The position numbers were made by a program, and so were the translations under genes. From a candidate division WOR-1 bacterium RIFOXYB2_FULL_37_13 (lineage in GTDB: Bacteria > Margulisbacteria > WOR-1 > XYC2-FULL-46-14 > XYC2-FULL-37-10): 37,436 nucleotides of DNA. How positions within the stretch are numbered: position 1 is the stretch's first letter; each line of letters opens with the position of its first letter. The notes below the pieces were generated by a model. The model ran no database searches, was not told the DNA's origin, and saw only the letters and a program-made list of their open reading frames with translations. Positions 23,374 to 31,654 of the stretch are shown piece by piece. The stretch spans positions 1 to 37,436 of the forward strand of contig MEUB01000029.1 in assembly GCA_001771535.1 (NCBI GenBank), in the 5' to 3' direction.

Positions 23374-24473
23374 TGCATCTGGACAAACTCTTGTGTCTCT
23401 ATATTTTTGGGTTCTTGCTTTTCTTCGAGGGAGTCAAGCTTTGTTTCAAATTTCCCCATTCTTTTTTCGGTAGATTCATATGCGGAGGTCATGTTTTTGA
23501 GATGGGTTCCCATTTTAGTGAAATCATCTAAAACTTTTACGAAATCCCCTTGTAATTGAGAGATGTTTTTCAATATCTCCTGTGCTCTCTCTTCTATCTG
23601 CATCCCTCTAAATCCAAGCAAGATGGTTTGCAGGTATCCATAAAATGAATTTGGCGATACCGGGAATATTTTGTTCTCAAGGGCGTATTTAAAAACACTT
23701 TTATCCTCGTCTAAATTTTCATCTTTTATTATTATTTCGTAATATACATTTTCCGCGGGTATATACATCAGTCCAAAATCAGAGGTTCCTTCATCGGGAA
23801 GGATATACTTCTTTTTTATGTCTGAAATATGCTTTTTGACATCCCGGACAAAAGCCTTCTTGGCATTTAACCTTTCCAAATCTGTTTGCGCTTCAGATAT
23901 TTTTTTGAAATTTTCCAGAGGGAATTTTGAGTCAATGGGGATCAGCAGGTCTTTTAATATAATTACGGCATCAACTGCCTCCCTGCTTTTGAATTTATAT
24001 TGTTCCTGATATAGTGAAGGAGGGAGAACTTGTCCAAGCAGGTCACTTAAAAACAATTCCCCCATACCGCCGCGGATTTTTGGTGATCTTAAAATTTCCT
24101 GGAGGGAGGAAATGTCTTTGCTTAACTCTTTCACCTGTTCTGTTGCTTGGTGGACTTCTCCCAGCTTCCTGTGCACATCTCCAATTACTTTTGCCGCGTT
24201 ATCCAGCCTTGAATTTACGTTTTTATCCACATTTTGAAGGGTCTGGGTCAAATCGGTGTTTACTTTTTGAAGGATGCTCTGGTTGTCTGAATACAACTTT
24301 GCAATTTGTTCATTTACCTGTCCCATTTGAAGGATTACCTGGTTTCGAAAACCTTCTAATTGTTGCTGGATGCCGTCTTGGTTTGAGCTTTTATCTGCAA
24401 AAGTTAGCCTGTATATTATAAAGCCTAAGCCTATAATTGAAACAGCGGAAAAAATAACAGCAATTAATATCAT
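23370..24473 (-). CDS. rmuC: DNA recombination protein RmuC
   Basis: RmuC-family protein, thought to limit inversions and rearrangements at short repeats; it has a predicted endonuclease-like core. The 367 residues comprise an N-terminal membrane anchor (about 1-23), a long coiled coil (about 35-125) and the RmuC domain (about 130-330) with RGGMGELFLSDLL, AVIILKDLLIPIDSKFPLENF and PNSFYGYLQTILLGFRGMQ. The C-terminus is charged and helical. It is convergent with the helicase-nuclease gene; the two stops share TTAA at 23370-23373. The start ATG follows an extended -10 (TGTTATAAT) by six bases and lacks a Shine-Dalgarno. Confidence 0.95.
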   Translation of the reverse strand: MILIAVIFSAVSIIGLGFIIYRLTFADKSSNQDGIQQQLEGFRNQVILQMGQVNEQIAKLYSDNQSILQKVNTDLTQTLQNVDKNVNSRLDNAAKVIGDVHRKLGEVHQATEQVKELSKDISSLQEILRSPKIRGGMGELFLSDLLGQVLPPSLYQEQYKFKSREAVDAVIILKDLLIPIDSKFPLENFKKISEAQTDLERLNAKKAFVRDVKKHISDIKKKYILPDEGTSDFGLMYIPAENVYYEIIIKDENLDEDKSVFKYALENKIFPVSPNSFYGYLQTILLGFRGMQIEERAQEILKNISQLQGDFVKVLDDFTKMGTHLKNMTSAYESTEKRMGKFETKLDSLEEKQEPKNIETQEFVQMH

Positions 24474-24479
24474 TTTGCT

Positions 24480-24529
24480 ATTATAACATCAAAAAAACTA
24501 CTTGACAAAAATTTGTTGAAAGGTATGAT
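24480..24529. promoter_or_regulatory. Divergent rmuC / outer-membrane-protein promoters with overlapping -35 boxes
   Basis: Minus strand (rmuC): TTGTCA at 24503-24508, 17-nt spacer, TATAAT at 24480-24485 with extended TGT. Plus strand: TTGACA at 24502-24507, 16-nt spacer, TATGAT at 24524-24529. The two -35 hexamers overlap by five base pairs. rmuC should be leaderless; the plus-strand gene gets a leader of about 35 nt. Confidence 0.75.
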
Positions 24530-24552
24530 TAAACTTAAATTTATTAAATAAA

Positions 24553-24562
24553 AAGGAGGTGA
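24553..24562 (+). promoter_or_regulatory. Very strong ribosome-binding site
   Basis: AAGGAGGTGA matches ten bases of the complement of the 16S rRNA 3' end, the best such match in the window. It precedes the outer-membrane-like protein and, with its near-consensus promoter, points to high expression. Confidence 0.8.
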
Positions 24563-24569
24563 AAAATAA

Positions 24570-25373
24570 ATGAAAAAGACAATTGCTTTATTTGTAGCGC
24601 TTGCTTTTATACTATCTGTTGCAAGCTTGGCTTTTGGCCGAACTCTTGAAGAAGAAAAGGCTGCTGTTCGTGATTACCTGAAAGTAATTGATGCCAAAAT
24701 CATCAAATACAGGAATCAAGGAAACACAACAAAAGTTACAGTTTTGCAAAAAGAAAAGTCAGCAACGTTAAAAAGGTGGGAAAAGGTTAAAGCGGAATTA
24801 ATGGCGCAGGATGAGGTTACTCCTCCTCCACAACCAACACCACCGCCACCACCACCAGTCAAAAAACCTCAGATGGTTTCGGCTCCTTCAGCCGGTTTAC
24901 TCGGCATGGGAATTGAGACAGCTGTGGAAGTTGGTATGATTGGAGGATTGGTTGGATTAACGGGCAATGTCATTATCCCTGATCCTATGCAGCTTGGATC
25001 AATGATCGGCTTGTCAGACAAGGCCATCAGCTACAAGCTTGGCGTGGGGTATGCTCAAGGAAATGACGTGAATAGTAATGCATGGAAAGCAGTCCCTATT
25101 ATTGTTGACGGAGTAATAACTTTACCTGCAGACATGATGGAAGGGCTTTCAACCTTTATCGGAGGCGGCATTAACTATGTTGCTTATCGTACTGGACAAA
25201 CTTCAGGGTCTATCGGCGGCCAGATTTATGTTGGAGCTGAAGGGGATCTTGGTTTGGGAGGCAATACTTACGGAGAAGTCGGTTACTCAGTTTTGAGAAC
25301 AGGAACTTCGACTAAGGGACAATATACCAGTAAGAGTGTTACGGTTTTGATAGGACAAAAAATAATGTTCTAA
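24570..25373 (+). CDS. Probable outer-membrane or surface protein, 267 aa
   Basis: No named family is recognised. A clear signal peptide (about 1-23, ending SLAFG) is followed by a charged helical segment (24-80), a proline tract (85-96) and a glycine-rich C-terminal half of alternating short strands (for example GGQIYVGAEGDLGLGGNTYG) ending in phenylalanine (QKIMF). That layout resembles a small beta-barrel anchored in an outer membrane, with an N-terminal periplasmic helix and Pro linker that may reach the peptidoglycan. It is driven by a near-consensus promoter and a ten-base Shine-Dalgarno, so it is probably abundant. An intrinsic terminator-like structure follows. Outer-membrane location is inferred. 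Confidence 0.8.
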   Translation: MKKTIALFVALAFILSVASLAFGRTLEEEKAAVRDYLKVIDAKIIKYRNQGNTTKVTVLQKEKSATLKRWEKVKAELMAQDEVTPPPQPTPPPPPPVKKPQMVSAPSAGLLGMGIETAVEVGMIGGLVGLTGNVIIPDPMQLGSMIGLSDKAISYKLGVGYAQGNDVNSNAWKAVPIIVDGVITLPADMMEGLSTFIGGGINYVAYRTGQTSGSIGGQIYVGAEGDLGLGGNTYGEVGYSVLRTGTSTKGQYTSKSVTVLIGQKIMF

Positions 25374-25379
25374 TTGAGT

Positions 25380-25440
25380 AAGGACCTTTTACTTTTAAAG
25401 GAAACATGGAATCTTTAGAAGTCGGGGTCCTTCTCTTTTA
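25380..25440 (+). terminator. Terminator of the outer-membrane-like gene
   Basis: AAGGACC (25380-25386) pairs with GGTCCTT (25426-25432), followed by the T-rich CTCTTTTATT. The loop is long (about 39 nt) and contains a minor CTTTTAAAGG hairpin. The end abuts the stop of convergent rsmE. Confidence 0.55.
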
Positions 25441-26223
25441 TTCAAACTCATAAAATATTTGCGCGAGTAGAGCGATTGCGGCTGTTTCCGTTCTTAAGAT
25501 TCTTTTACCGAGGCTTATCGGAATAAAACTGTTTTGTTTTGCTGATTCGACCTCATTTTGTGAAAATCCGCCTTCCGGCCCGATGAGAATTAAAATCCCA
25601 TTGTCAAGCAATGGCGGCGATTTCAAAAGACAACGATTTGAATCGCTGCCTTTAGGATTAAATTTTTCTCTGCAGCAGATAAATTTTTTTAAATTGTTAT
25701 TTTGTTCCCCTTCCCAAGGGATAAGCTTCAAATCGTACTTTGGGCAGGACTTAATTAAAGTTTCAAATTTTATAAGAGGTTTTATTTCAGGGACAATAGT
25801 CCTTCCGGATTGTTCTGATGCTTCCTTTGCTATTTTTTGCCAATGCTCAATTTTTTTATCTGCTTTATCCTCAATTTTAGGAACAGATCTTTCAGATTCA
25901 ACAGGAATAATATCAAAAACTCCAAGCTCAGTGGTCTTCTGGATAATCAAGTCCATTTTTTTGCCTTTTGGCAGGCATTGCGCCAAAGAAACTTTTACCG
26001 CTGCTTCTTTATTGTCTTTGCTGGTTTTTAGTATTGAACAGATTATCTTGTTGTTTTGAATTTCTTTGATTTTCGCTTTGTAGGTATTTGCGAAACTGTC
26101 GAAAACTTCTAATTTATCGCCGTTAGTCATTCTAAGAACATTGACTATGTGGTTTATATCACTTCCAAAAATAAAAATCTGGTCTTTTTCTATTTGGTAA
26201 TGAGGGACAAAAAACCTATGCAT
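25438..26223 (-). CDS. rsmE: 16S rRNA m3U1498 methyltransferase RsmE
   Basis: SPOUT-fold enzyme that methylates N3 of U1498 in 16S rRNA. The 261 residues have the PUA-like N-terminus (MHRFFVPHYQIEKDQIFIFG, HIVNVLRMTNGDKLEVFD) and the SPOUT core: QKTTELGVFDIIPVESERSV, HWQKIAKEASEQSGRTIVPEI, the knot motif LIGPEGGFSQNEV and LGKRILRTETAAI. The linker before the knot (about residues 185-205, with GSDSNRCLLKSPPLL) looks longer than usual and is encoded by an imperfect palindrome. On the minus strand the start overlaps the dnaJ stop by one base (TAATG), so it is translationally coupled to dnaJ, a common pairing. Confidence 0.95.
   Translation of the reverse strand: MHRFFVPHYQIEKDQIFIFGSDINHIVNVLRMTNGDKLEVFDSFANTYKAKIKEIQNNKIICSILKTSKDNKEAAVKVSLAQCLPKGKKMDLIIQKTTELGVFDIIPVESERSVPKIEDKADKKIEHWQKIAKEASEQSGRTIVPEIKPLIKFETLIKSCPKYDLKLIPWEGEQNNNLKKFICCREKFNPKGSDSNRCLLKSPPLLDNGILILIGPEGGFSQNEVESAKQNSFIPISLGKRILRTETAAIALLAQIFYEFE
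25613..25650. repeat. Imperfect palindrome within rsmE
   Basis: GGCGGCGATTTCAAA (25613-25627) and TTTGAATCGCTGCC (25637-25650) are near reverse complements with a 9-nt spacer. It encodes the unusual linker of RsmE and could be a small inserted palindromic element kept in frame. Confidence 0.55.
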
Positions 26224-27308
26224 TATAGTTCTTTCCGTAGTTCTCCAAACTTTTTCAGAAGCTCTTTTTGTTCGTTTGTCAGGGCTTTTGGCGTTTCAAC
26301 CTCTACCACAACAATAAAATCTCCACGCCTGCGGCTGCCGACATAGTGCATCCCTTTTTCTTGAAATCTGAACATTGAGCCTGTTTGTGTCCCCTGAGGT
26401 ATTTTTAGTATAGCCTTGCCGTCTATTGTTTTAACTTCAACTTCACTTCCAAGCGCCGCCTGCGCGAATGAGATGTTTTTTTTCTGATATAAATCAGCTC
26501 CTTCACGCTCAAAAATAGGGCTGGTTTTGACATTGATAAATACATATAAGTCTCCGGGTGCTCCCCCTTTTATTCCTGCGTCTCCTGCTCCCCCAACTCT
26601 TAAACGATATCCGGATTCTATTCCTTGCGGCATTTTTATTTTGATTTTGTGTTTTGATCTTTCACGGCCTGATCCCGAGCATATATGACAGGGTGATGAG
26701 TTTATTGTTCCTGTGCCGTGGCATGTCGGACATGTTGATACTTGAGTAAAGGCGCCAAGAGGAGTCCTTTGTGTCCTTCTTACCTGACCTGCTCCGTTGC
26801 ATGATGAGCATTTTGATGTGGTAGTTCCAGCCTTTACTCCACTTCCTTTGCATATGTGGCAGGCTACGAGATGTGTTATCTCGATCTCTTTTTCTACCCC
26901 TAAGAAGGCTTCTTCAAGTGTTATTTCAATATCATATCTCAAATCCGCTCCATCTTGTCTTCCTGAATGGCTTGTTGTTCTTCCTCTGGTTCCTCCAAAA
27001 AACATATCAAAAATATCGCCAAATCCGTTGAAGTCCGAAAATCCGCCGCCAACATCAAAGTCTGAAAAGCCTCCAGCCCCTCCGGCATCAAACCCTCCCG
27101 AGCCAAATTGGTCATAATGCTGGCGTTTTTGCGGATCACCCAAAACCTGATAAGCTTCGTTTATTTCTTTGAATTTTTCCGCGGACCCCGATTCTTTATT
27201 GACATCAGGATGATGTTTGCGGGCAGCACTTCGGAATGCTTTTTTTATTTCATCCTGTGATGCGTTTTTTGAAACGCCAAGGAGGTTATAATAATCTTTG
27301 TTGGCCAT
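26223..27308 (-). CDS. dnaJ: Chaperone protein DnaJ
   Basis: Type I Hsp40 that delivers unfolded clients to DnaK and stimulates its ATPase. The 361 residues contain a J-domain with HPD at 33-35, a Gly/Phe-rich region (about 69-106), four zinc-binding CxxCxGxG motifs (Cys 150/153, 167/170, 193/196, 207/210) and the C-terminal substrate domains. I chose the ATG at 27308 (MANKDYYNLLGV); a longer in-frame reading from 27467 adds 53 unrelated residues that cross the neighbouring promoter. The ATG follows an extended -10 by seven bases, with no Shine-Dalgarno. rsmE is coupled downstream by TAATG. No CIRCE element is seen and dnaK is not in the window. Confidence 0.96.
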   Translation of the reverse strand: MANKDYYNLLGVSKNASQDEIKKAFRSAARKHHPDVNKESGSAEKFKEINEAYQVLGDPQKRQHYDQFGSGGFDAGGAGGFSDFDVGGGFSDFNGFGDIFDMFFGGTRGRTTSHSGRQDGADLRYDIEITLEEAFLGVEKEIEITHLVACHICKGSGVKAGTTTSKCSSCNGAGQVRRTQRTPLGAFTQVSTCPTCHGTGTINSSPCHICSGSGRERSKHKIKIKMPQGIESGYRLRVGGAGDAGIKGGAPGDLYVFINVKTSPIFEREGADLYQKKNISFAQAALGSEVEVKTIDGKAILKIPQGTQTGSMFRFQEKGMHYVGSRRRGDFIVVVEVETPKALTNEQKELLKKFGELRKEL

Positions 27309-27315
27309 ATATTTT

Positions 27316-27344
27316 ATTCTATCAAATAGCCGGTTTTTAAGCAA
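27316..27344 (-). promoter_or_regulatory. dnaJ promoter, extended -10
   Basis: Minus strand: TTGCTT (27339-27344), 17-nt spacer, TAGAAT (27316-27321) with upstream TGA. The -10 ends seven bases before the ATG at 27308, so the dnaJ-rsmE mRNA is predicted leaderless. Confidence 0.6.
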
Positions 27345-27370
27345 TTTTACATTGCAGGCAGAAATTTCCC

Positions 27371-27398
27371 TTGACAGGACGTTCTCATCTTGTATAAT
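27371..27398 (+). promoter_or_regulatory. Consensus sigma-70 promoter of the zinc-ribbon gene
   Basis: Perfect TTGACA (27371-27376) and perfect TATAAT (27393-27398) with a 16-nt spacer. It is the only promoter in the window with both hexamers perfect. The predicted start is near 27405, giving a leader of about 60 nt with GGGGGAG before the ATG. Confidence 0.8.
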
Positions 27399-27466
27399 CC
27401 ATTTTAAATATAGTAGTTCCTTTGTGAGTCTTAAGTAATTTTTAAATAAAAAGGGGGAGAGAAACA

Positions 27467-27613
27467 ATGGCAGAAGTAAAAGGGTACTGTGTAAAATGCA
27501 AAGAGAAACGTGTTATGAAGGAAGCTAAAGCAGTTACATTGAAGAACGGAAGAAAAGCCACAAAAGGAGAATGTCCAACTTGCGGCACCAAAATGTTTAA
27601 AATAGGCGGCTAA
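27467..27613 (+). CDS. 48-aa zinc-ribbon protein (DUF5679-like)
   Basis: A small protein starting MAEVKGYCVKCKEKRVMKEA and ending KGECPTCGTKMFKIGG. The two pairs CVKC (8-11) and CPTC (36-39) form a predicted zinc ribbon, and the pattern matches the DUF5679 family of tiny proteins. Function is unknown; nucleic-acid binding is plausible for the fold. The ATG follows GGGGGAG (27453-27458) at normal spacing. It has the window's strongest promoter and is followed by a very long RNA hairpin with a T-run, so it is probably an abundant, separately terminated mRNA. Confidence 0.85.
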   Translation: MAEVKGYCVKCKEKRVMKEAKAVTLKNGRKATKGECPTCGTKMFKIGG

Positions 27614-27621
27614 AATTGTAG

Positions 27622-27746
27622 TGGGTTGTGGGTAATGGGTTGTGGGTTTGGTAATGTGTTGTGAGGGTGAGGGTGAGAGTAAGACACATGACCCCTTTCT
27701 CACTACCAAACTCGCAACTCATAACTCACAACTCACAACTTTTTTT
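27622..27746 (+). terminator. Long G-U rich RNA hairpin with T-run
   Basis: The arms 27622-27653 and 27704-27735 pair over 32 positions with 31 pairs when G-U is allowed; five of these are G-U in the plus-strand RNA. An inner stem (ATGTGTT at 27654-27660 with GACACAT at 27683-27689) extends it. T7 follows at 27740-27746. It may terminate the zinc-ribbon mRNA or insulate dnaE. Confidence 0.55.
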
Positions 27747-27761
27747 ACAGCTCTTCTTACA

Positions 27762-27790
27762 TTGAGTCCTTTCTTCTTTTTTGTTATAAT
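27762..27790 (+). promoter_or_regulatory. dnaE promoter, extended -10
   Basis: TTGAGT (27762-27767), 17-nt spacer and perfect TATAAT (27785-27790) with upstream TGT. The -10 ends six bases before the dnaE ATG, so the mRNA should start at the initiation codon. Confidence 0.7.
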
Positions 27791-27796
27791 CACTAA

Positions 27797-30700
27797 ATGC
27801 CTCGCCAATTTGTGCATCTCCATGTTCACTCCGAATTTAGTTTGTTGGATGGCGCTATAAAAATTGCGGAACTTGTAAAAAAAGTAAAAGAACTTAATAT
27901 GCCTGCGGTTGCTTTGACAGACCATGGGAATATGTATGCCGCCGTAAAATTTTTTATCGAATGTAAAAACAATGGCATAAAGCCTATTCTTGGCTGTGAG
28001 CTATATCTCGCTCCTCGCACACGGTTACATAAAGAGACAAAAGAAGATCGATCCCCGTTTCATTTAACTCTTCTTGCCAAAAATGAGGAAGGATATAAAA
28101 ACCTTGTAAAACTTGTTTCATTGGCTTCCCTTGAGGGATTTTATAATAAGCCCCGCATAGATAAAGAGCTTATAGAAAAATACTATAAAGGGCTTGTTTG
28201 TTTGTCAGGTTGCCTGCAGGGAGAAATAGGCGCCCATTTGATTGACAATCAAGAAGAAAAGGCAATAGAAGCTATGTCTTATTATAAAAAACTTTTTGGC
28301 GAAGATTTTTACATAGAAATTATGGATATGGGGCTTGCTGATCAGAAGGCTGTAAATCCAAAGATTGTTGAAATTGCAAAAAAGCTCAATATAAAGCTTG
28401 TTGCGACAAATGATGCCCATTATTTAAACCAAAAAGATGCTTTTGCGCAGGATGTTCTTTTGTGCATAGGAACCAACTCGTTTTTAGATCAGGAAAAACG
28501 TTTGAGGTTTGATAACGATCAGTTTTATCTCAAATCACAGGAAGAAATGGCTGAGATTTTTAAAGATATACCGGAAGCGCTGGATAATACTTTGGAGGTT
28601 GCAGATAAGTGCATGTTTGAGCTTGAAACTGGCAAGCTCCATCTTCCTAATTTTGAAGTTCCAAAAGGTGAAACGCCTGACACCTACCTTGAAAAACTCG
28701 TTTGGGAGGGAATTAAGAAAATATACGGAAAAAAAATAGAAGGGATGGGCCAGGAAAAATTAATGGTTCCTCCGGAAGTAAATGATCGGGTTAAATATGA
28801 GATTTATACTATAGAAAAAATGGGATATTCGGCTTATTTTTTGATAGTACAGGATTTTATAAATTTTGCAAAGAATAATGGCATACAAGTAGGGCCAGGA
28901 AGAGGATCTGCGGCAGGCTCTATCGTATCATATGCTTTGGGAATTACAAATATTGATCCTTTAAAATATGGACTTATCTTTGAGAGGTTTTTGAATATCG
29001 AAAGAGTGTCGATGCCTGACATAGATATAGATTTTTGTTTTGAACGCCGCCAAGAGGTTATAGACTACGTCAATAAAAAGTATGGCACCGACCATGTGGC
29101 GCAAATAGTTACGTTTGGGACAATGGCCGCGCGTGGTGCCATTCGTGATGTTGGCAGAGTTCAAAAATTCCCGCTTTCTGAAGTTGATAAAATTGCCAAG
29201 ATGATACCATTTGGTCCAAAAATGACAATTGACGACGGTTTGAATCTAAATAAAGAGTTAAAAGAGCTTTATGACAAAGATGAAAAGGTTAGGGATTTAA
29301 TTGATACCGCAAAAAAACTTGAGGGATTGTCCCGTCACGCATCTGTCCATGCTGCAGGCGTCGTTATTTCTGAAAAACCTTTGATGGACCATCTTCCCCT
29401 GCAAAGGCTTGCTGAGAATTCTATTGTAACGCAGTATCAAATGACAGACCTTGAAAAGATAGGTCTTCTTAAAATGGATTTTTTGGGACTTCGCAACCTT
29501 ACAATGATAGCTCATGCCGTTGTTCTTGTTAAAGAAAACCATGGAATTGAACTTGACATTGATAACCTCCCGTTAAATGACCAAAAGACTTTTTCTCTTC
29601 TTATGTCAGGTGAAGCTGTTGGCATATTTCAGCTTGAATCAAGGGGGATGCGGGGGCTTATAAAAGATCTTCAGCCTGACAACTTTGAAGAGATAATAGC
29701 ACTTCTTGCCTTGTACCGTCCCGGGCCTCTTGAGTCGGGGATGGTAGATGATTATGTGAAAAGAAAACACAAAAAAATTCCTGTCCATTATGAACTTCCT
29801 GAACTTATTCCTATTCTTGAAGAGACGCACGGGGTTATTCTTTACCAGGAGCAGGTTATGGGAATAGCAAGTAAAGTAGCGGGATTTACCATGGGGCAAG
29901 CGGATGTTTTGCGGGCGGCTATGGGAAAGAAAAAAGTAAAAGAAATGGAAAAACAGAAGGAGCGATTTATTGAAGGGGCGGTTAAGAGGGGAGTGTCGAG
30001 GCACAAAGCGGCCGAACTCTTTAATATATGCGCGAAATTTGCTGGTTATGGCTTTAATAAGTCCCATTCGACTGCTTACTCTATGATTTCTTATCAGACG
30101 GCTTATTTGAAAGCAAATTATCCGCAGGAGTTTATGGCAGCCCTTTTGACTTCTGTTATGGGAAATACCGACAAAGTGACCCTTTACATATCCGAAGCTC
30201 AGAGAATGGGGATAAAAATTCTTCCTCCGGACGTAAACTTTAGCTCCCGCACTTTTACCGTTGTTCCTGAAGGGATAAGGTTTGGTCTTACGGCAATCAA
30301 AAATGTCGGGGTTGGGGCAATAGACTCAATTTTGGAATCAAGGAAAAAAGAGGGTAAATTTAAATCTCTTCTAGACTTTTGTCGCAGAATAGACACAAGG
30401 GCATGCAATAAAAAGGTGATAGAGAGCCTTATAAAATCAGGGTCAATGGACTCGTTTCAAAAAACAAGAGGATATCTTCTTTCGATTTTTGAAAAAGTTT
30501 TATCAAAAGCGTCAAGTGAACAGAAAGAAAGAGCAAGCGGGCAGATATTTTTATTTGATGTAAAACCGGAAGCTTATCAGGAGCCTTCTGATGATTATTT
30601 CTTAGGGGATGTTACTCCTGTTGAGTTTGCTCCTGATGAACTTTTGCGCATGGAAAAAGAGCTTTTAGGCCTTTATATTTCAAACCATCCGCTGGAAAAC

Positions 30701-31279
30701 TTAAAAGACTCTTTGGAAGGACAAGTAGAATATCGTATTGCCGATGTTGCGGAAAAATACGAAGGAGATATCATAAAGATCGGGGGGCTTTTAACGTCAA
30801 TCAGAAAGATCACAACTAAAAAAGGGGATTTAATGATGGTTGCTACTTTAGAAGATTTGTCAGGGAGTATCCCTCTTATCATTTTTCCAAAAACTTATAA
30901 CAAATATGTCCATCTCTTAACCGATGATGCTGTTATAATAGTAAAAGGAAAGTTAAACAGGGATACAAGGACAGAGGAGATGAATGTGTGGGCAGAGACA
31001 ATTGACACCCTTGTTGAGCTTGAAAAAGTAAGATCGCTTCATATTGAGATAATCGATATCAAAGATAAATCTATTTTGGAAAGATTAAAAGAGGCTTTGT
31101 TGTTTTACAGGGGGAATGAGCCTGTAATGATTTATTACGATGGACAGAGAGTTTCGGCCGGTTCCAAATATCGGGTTGATATAAATCCGGAACTTGTAGA
31201 GCGGATCGAAGGACTTTTGGGGACGGGGTCTGCAAGAGTTGAACAGAGGCATACAAAGAAAATGACCAATGACCAATGA
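27797..31279 (+). CDS. dnaE: DNA polymerase III subunit alpha
   Basis: Catalytic subunit of the replicative DNA polymerase. The 1160 residues are typical of DnaE. The order is an N-terminal PHP domain ([19 protein letters not shown]), the polymerase palm with [17 protein letters not shown] and catalytic PDIDIDFC (about 405-411), a fingers region with [20 protein letters not shown], helix-hairpin-helix motifs and a C-terminal OB-fold ([20 protein letters not shown]). The start is leaderless by position, six bases after a TATAAT. The last residues (KKMTNDQ) are encoded by an AATGACC repeat that continues into the hisI leader. No proofreading exonuclease domain is present. Confidence 0.97.
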   Translation: MPRQFVHLHVHSEFSLLDGAIKIAELVKKVKELNMPAVALTDHGNMYAAVKFFIECKNNGIKPILGCELYLAPRTRLHKETKEDRSPFHLTLLAKNEEGYKNLVKLVSLASLEGFYNKPRIDKELIEKYYKGLVCLSGCLQGEIGAHLIDNQEEKAIEAMSYYKKLFGEDFYIEIMDMGLADQKAVNPKIVEIAKKLNIKLVATNDAHYLNQKDAFAQDVLLCIGTNSFLDQEKRLRFDNDQFYLKSQEEMAEIFKDIPEALDNTLEVADKCMFELETGKLHLPNFEVPKGETPDTYLEKLVWEGIKKIYGKKIEGMGQEKLMVPPEVNDRVKYEIYTIEKMGYSAYFLIVQDFINFAKNNGIQVGPGRGSAAGSIVSYALGITNIDPLKYGLIFERFLNIERVSMPDIDIDFCFERRQEVIDYVNKKYGTDHVAQIVTFGTMAARGAIRDVGRVQKFPLSEVDKIAKMIPFGPKMTIDDGLNLNKELKELYDKDEKVRDLIDTAKKLEGLSRHASVHAAGVVISEKPLMDHLPLQRLAENSIVTQYQMTDLEKIGLLKMDFLGLRNLTMIAHAVVLVKENHGIELDIDNLPLNDQKTFSLLMSGEAVGIFQLESRGMRGLIKDLQPDNFEEIIALLALYRPGPLESGMVDDYVKRKHKKIPVHYELPELIPILEETHGVILYQEQVMGIASKVAGFTMGQADVLRAAMGKKKVKEMEKQKERFIEGAVKRGVSRHKAAELFNICAKFAGYGFNKSHSTAYSMISYQTAYLKANYPQEFMAALLTSVMGNTDKVTLYISEAQRMGIKILPPDVNFSSRTFTVVPEGIRFGLTAIKNVGVGAIDSILESRKKEGKFKSLLDFCRRIDTRACNKKVIESLIKSGSMDSFQKTRGYLLSIFEKVLSKASSEQKERASGQIFLFDVKPEAYQEPSDDYFLGDVTPVEFAPDELLRMEKELLGLYISNHPLENLKDSLEGQVEYRIADVAEKYEGDIIKIGGLLTSIRKITTKKGDLMMVATLEDLSGSIPLIIFPKTYNKYVHLLTDDAVIIVKGKLNRDTRTEEMNVWAETIDTLVELEKVRSLHIEIIDIKDKSILERLKEALLFYRGNEPVMIYYDGQRVSAGSKYRVDINPELVERIEGLLGTGSARVEQRHTKKMTNDQ

Positions 31280-31299
31280 TTAATGTCAAATGTCAAATG
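31262..31299 (+). repeat. AATGACC/AATGTCAA short tandem repeat between dnaE and hisI
   Basis: AATGACC occurs twice in tandem, then AATGATT and two AATGTCAA-like words. It covers the end of dnaE and the leader of hisI. The words resemble the AATGTCC/GAATGTC repeats at 9822-10400. Confidence 0.6.
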
Positions 31300-31311
31300 G
31301 AGGTTGATTGT

Positions 31312-31623
31312 ATGAATTTAAAGTTTAATAAAGATGGGTTGATCCCTGTTATCGCGCAGGATTATAAGACAGGAGATGTTTTAATGCTGGCTTATATGAA
31401 TGAGGAGTCCTATAAAAAAACCGTTGAAACAAAAGAGATGTGGTATTGGTCGCGATCAAGAAAGGTTTTGTGGCACAAGGGTGATACTTCTGGTCATGTG
31501 CAGAAAGTAAAAGAGCTCTACTATGATTGTGATGCGGATGCCCTTCTTGCAAAAATCGAACAGATAGGGGATATTGCCTGCCACACAGGCAATAGGAGCT
31601 GTTTTTTTAATAAGGTAATATAG
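31312..31623 (+). CDS. hisI: Phosphoribosyl-AMP cyclohydrolase HisI
   Basis: Third-step zinc enzyme of histidine biosynthesis, opening the adenine ring of PR-AMP. The 103 residues contain the PRA-CH pattern: [39 protein letters not shown], the metal-binding DCDADALL and [11 protein letters not shown]. It lacks the HisE pyrophosphatase domain. I chose the ATG at 31312 because GGAGG (31299-31303) precedes it by eight bases; an earlier in-frame ATG at 31276 adds only repeat-encoded residues. No other his gene is in the window. It may be co-transcribed with dnaE. Confidence 0.95.
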   Translation: MNLKFNKDGLIPVIAQDYKTGDVLMLAYMNEESYKKTVETKEMWYWSRSRKVLWHKGDTSGHVQKVKELYYDCDADALLAKIEQIGDIACHTGNRSCFFNKVI

Positions 31624-31654
31624 TTTTTCGTCAAGGGTTGCGGAAAGGGGAAAA

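Noticed and set aside
24195-24290. Sequence resembling the rsmE linker (shared SNRCLL reading)
   Set aside because: It appears only in a non-coding frame across rmuC and shares few bases with rsmE; treated as coincidence.
27309-27467. Longer N-terminus of DnaJ
   Set aside because: DnaJ proteins start at the J-domain; the extension overlaps the promoters of dnaJ and of the divergent gene.
27617-27746. CRISPR-like or tandem repeat array
   Set aside because: The GTGGGTT/ACTCACA words are not evenly spaced with unique spacers; they form two complementary arms of one hairpin.
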